A stretch of DNA of 5,895 bases from the NCBI GenBank assembly GCA_011065225.1, contig JAAKFC010000096.1:1-5895 (forward strand). Direction: 5' to 3'. Position numbers and translations under genes: made by a program. Shown in pieces: positions 5,562 through 5,895 of the stretch (positions are counted from its first letter, which is position 1; the number at the start of each line of letters is the position of its first letter). Below the pieces are notes generated by a model, which was not told the DNA's origin, made no database searches, and worked only from the letters and a program-made list of their open reading frames with translations. The DNA is from Chlamydiota bacterium. Its GTDB lineage: Bacteria; Chlamydiota; Chlamydiia; Chlamydiales; Rhabdochlamydiaceae.

Positions 5562-5895
5562 ATGCTTATTGGTTGTATCACAGGTCCAGATTTAGAAACA
5601 ACGAAAAGCCAAATAAAGTTGGCTCAGTCTTTTTGTGATGGAATCGAGCTGCGCAAAGACCTTTTGGAGACAGACATCACAATCTCGGAAGGATTTGTGA
5701 TCACAACAGAAAATGGTAGGTCGACTCTTTCCACTGGACAAACTCTCAGCACTTACCATAATTTCGATGAGACTCCTGAAGATTTAGATGCAATCTTGAA
5801 AAGCATGCCACCCGCGGACTTTTACAAAATCTGCACGATGGCAAATAAAACGACTGATGCGCTTCGGATGCTAGTCTTTGTAAAAGACAAGCCCA
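5562..5895 (+). CDS. aroD: 3-dehydroquinate dehydratase, type I (partial; perhaps N-terminal half of AroDE)
   Basis: The first 111 codons are visible and the frame is still open at the right edge. Type I enzymes dehydrate 3-dehydroquinate to 3-dehydroshikimate (step three) through a lysine Schiff base. Visible are the N-terminal strand MLIGCITGPDLE (1-12), DGIELRKDLLE (26-36) with substrate residues E29 and R31, YHNFDETPEDL (65-75) with catalytic H66, and FYKICTMANKTTDALRML (87-104) with Schiff-base K89. The H-K spacing of 23 fits. The stretch between R31 and H66 is 35 residues, versus 95 between R48 and H143 in E. coli AroD, so the TxR and DxE strands of the barrel seem absent. ATG at 5562 is the only plausible start: TAA lies in frame at 5550-5552, and there is no Shine-Dalgarno site. 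In Chlamydia this domain is fused to shikimate dehydrogenase (AroDE); whether that holds here lies outside the window. Confidence 0.85.
   Translation, partial: MLIGCITGPDLETTKSQIKLAQSFCDGIELRKDLLETDITISEGFVITTENGRSTLSTGQTLSTYHNFDETPEDLDAILKSMPPADFYKICTMANKTTDALRMLVFVKDKP
5574..5601 (-). promoter_or_regulatory. Weak candidate promoter for the aroBAKC operon
   Basis: On the minus strand TTGTTT (5596-5601) and GATACA (5574-5579) are 16 bp apart, with TG one base before the -10 (an extended -10). Transcription would start near 5567, inside the dehydratase gene on the other strand, giving a leader of about 24 nt. The -10 matches only 3 of 6 consensus bases, so this is a suggestion only. Confidence 0.2.

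Overview
The window looks like the core chromosome of a chlamydia-like bacterium (phylum Chlamydiota, probably an environmental lineage). Two things suggest this. The first is a clustered set of shikimate-pathway genes whose EPSP synthase carries wording I associate with chlamydial AroA (PPSKSHS, GNSG, IDALPILAV, GDKELIEILKRMGA). The second is a fragment of a SET-domain protein, a family Chlamydiae use to methylate proteins. No database search was possible, so the phylum is an inference from remembered family features.

Layout, left to right: (1) the 3' end of a SET-domain gene on + (2-178). (2) On -, a cytoplasmic FklB-type FKBP prolyl isomerase (164-778), overlapping it tail to tail. (3) A 59-bp divergent promoter region. 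(4) On +, an S4-domain RluA-family RNA pseudouridine synthase (838-1629). (5) On -, a four-gene overlapping operon transcribed aroB > aroA > aroK > aroC (5543 down to 1595). Its last gene overlaps the pseudouridine synthase gene tail to tail by 35 bp. (6) After only 18 bp, a divergent + strand gene begins at 5562. It encodes the N-terminal part of a type I 3-dehydroquinate dehydratase (aroD or fused aroDE) and runs off the window edge.

Together the aro genes supply 3-dehydroquinate synthase, dehydratase, shikimate kinase, EPSP synthase and chorismate synthase. Only shikimate dehydrogenase is not visible; in Chlamydia it is fused behind the dehydratase, which would place it just beyond the right edge. 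The operon is tightly coupled: each downstream start lies inside the upstream gene, and each has a Shine-Dalgarno-like sequence there.

The DNA is very compact, with only about 77 bp not assigned to protein coding. There are no RNA genes, mobile elements, CRISPR arrays or convincing intrinsic terminators. I see no new multi-gene system. The points most worth a second look are the dehydratase domain, which seems to lack about 45-60 internal residues; possible leaderless promoters for the two + strand genes; the rearranged aro gene order; the 76-bp aroK/aroC overlap; and non-canonical active-site residues in AroK and AroA.
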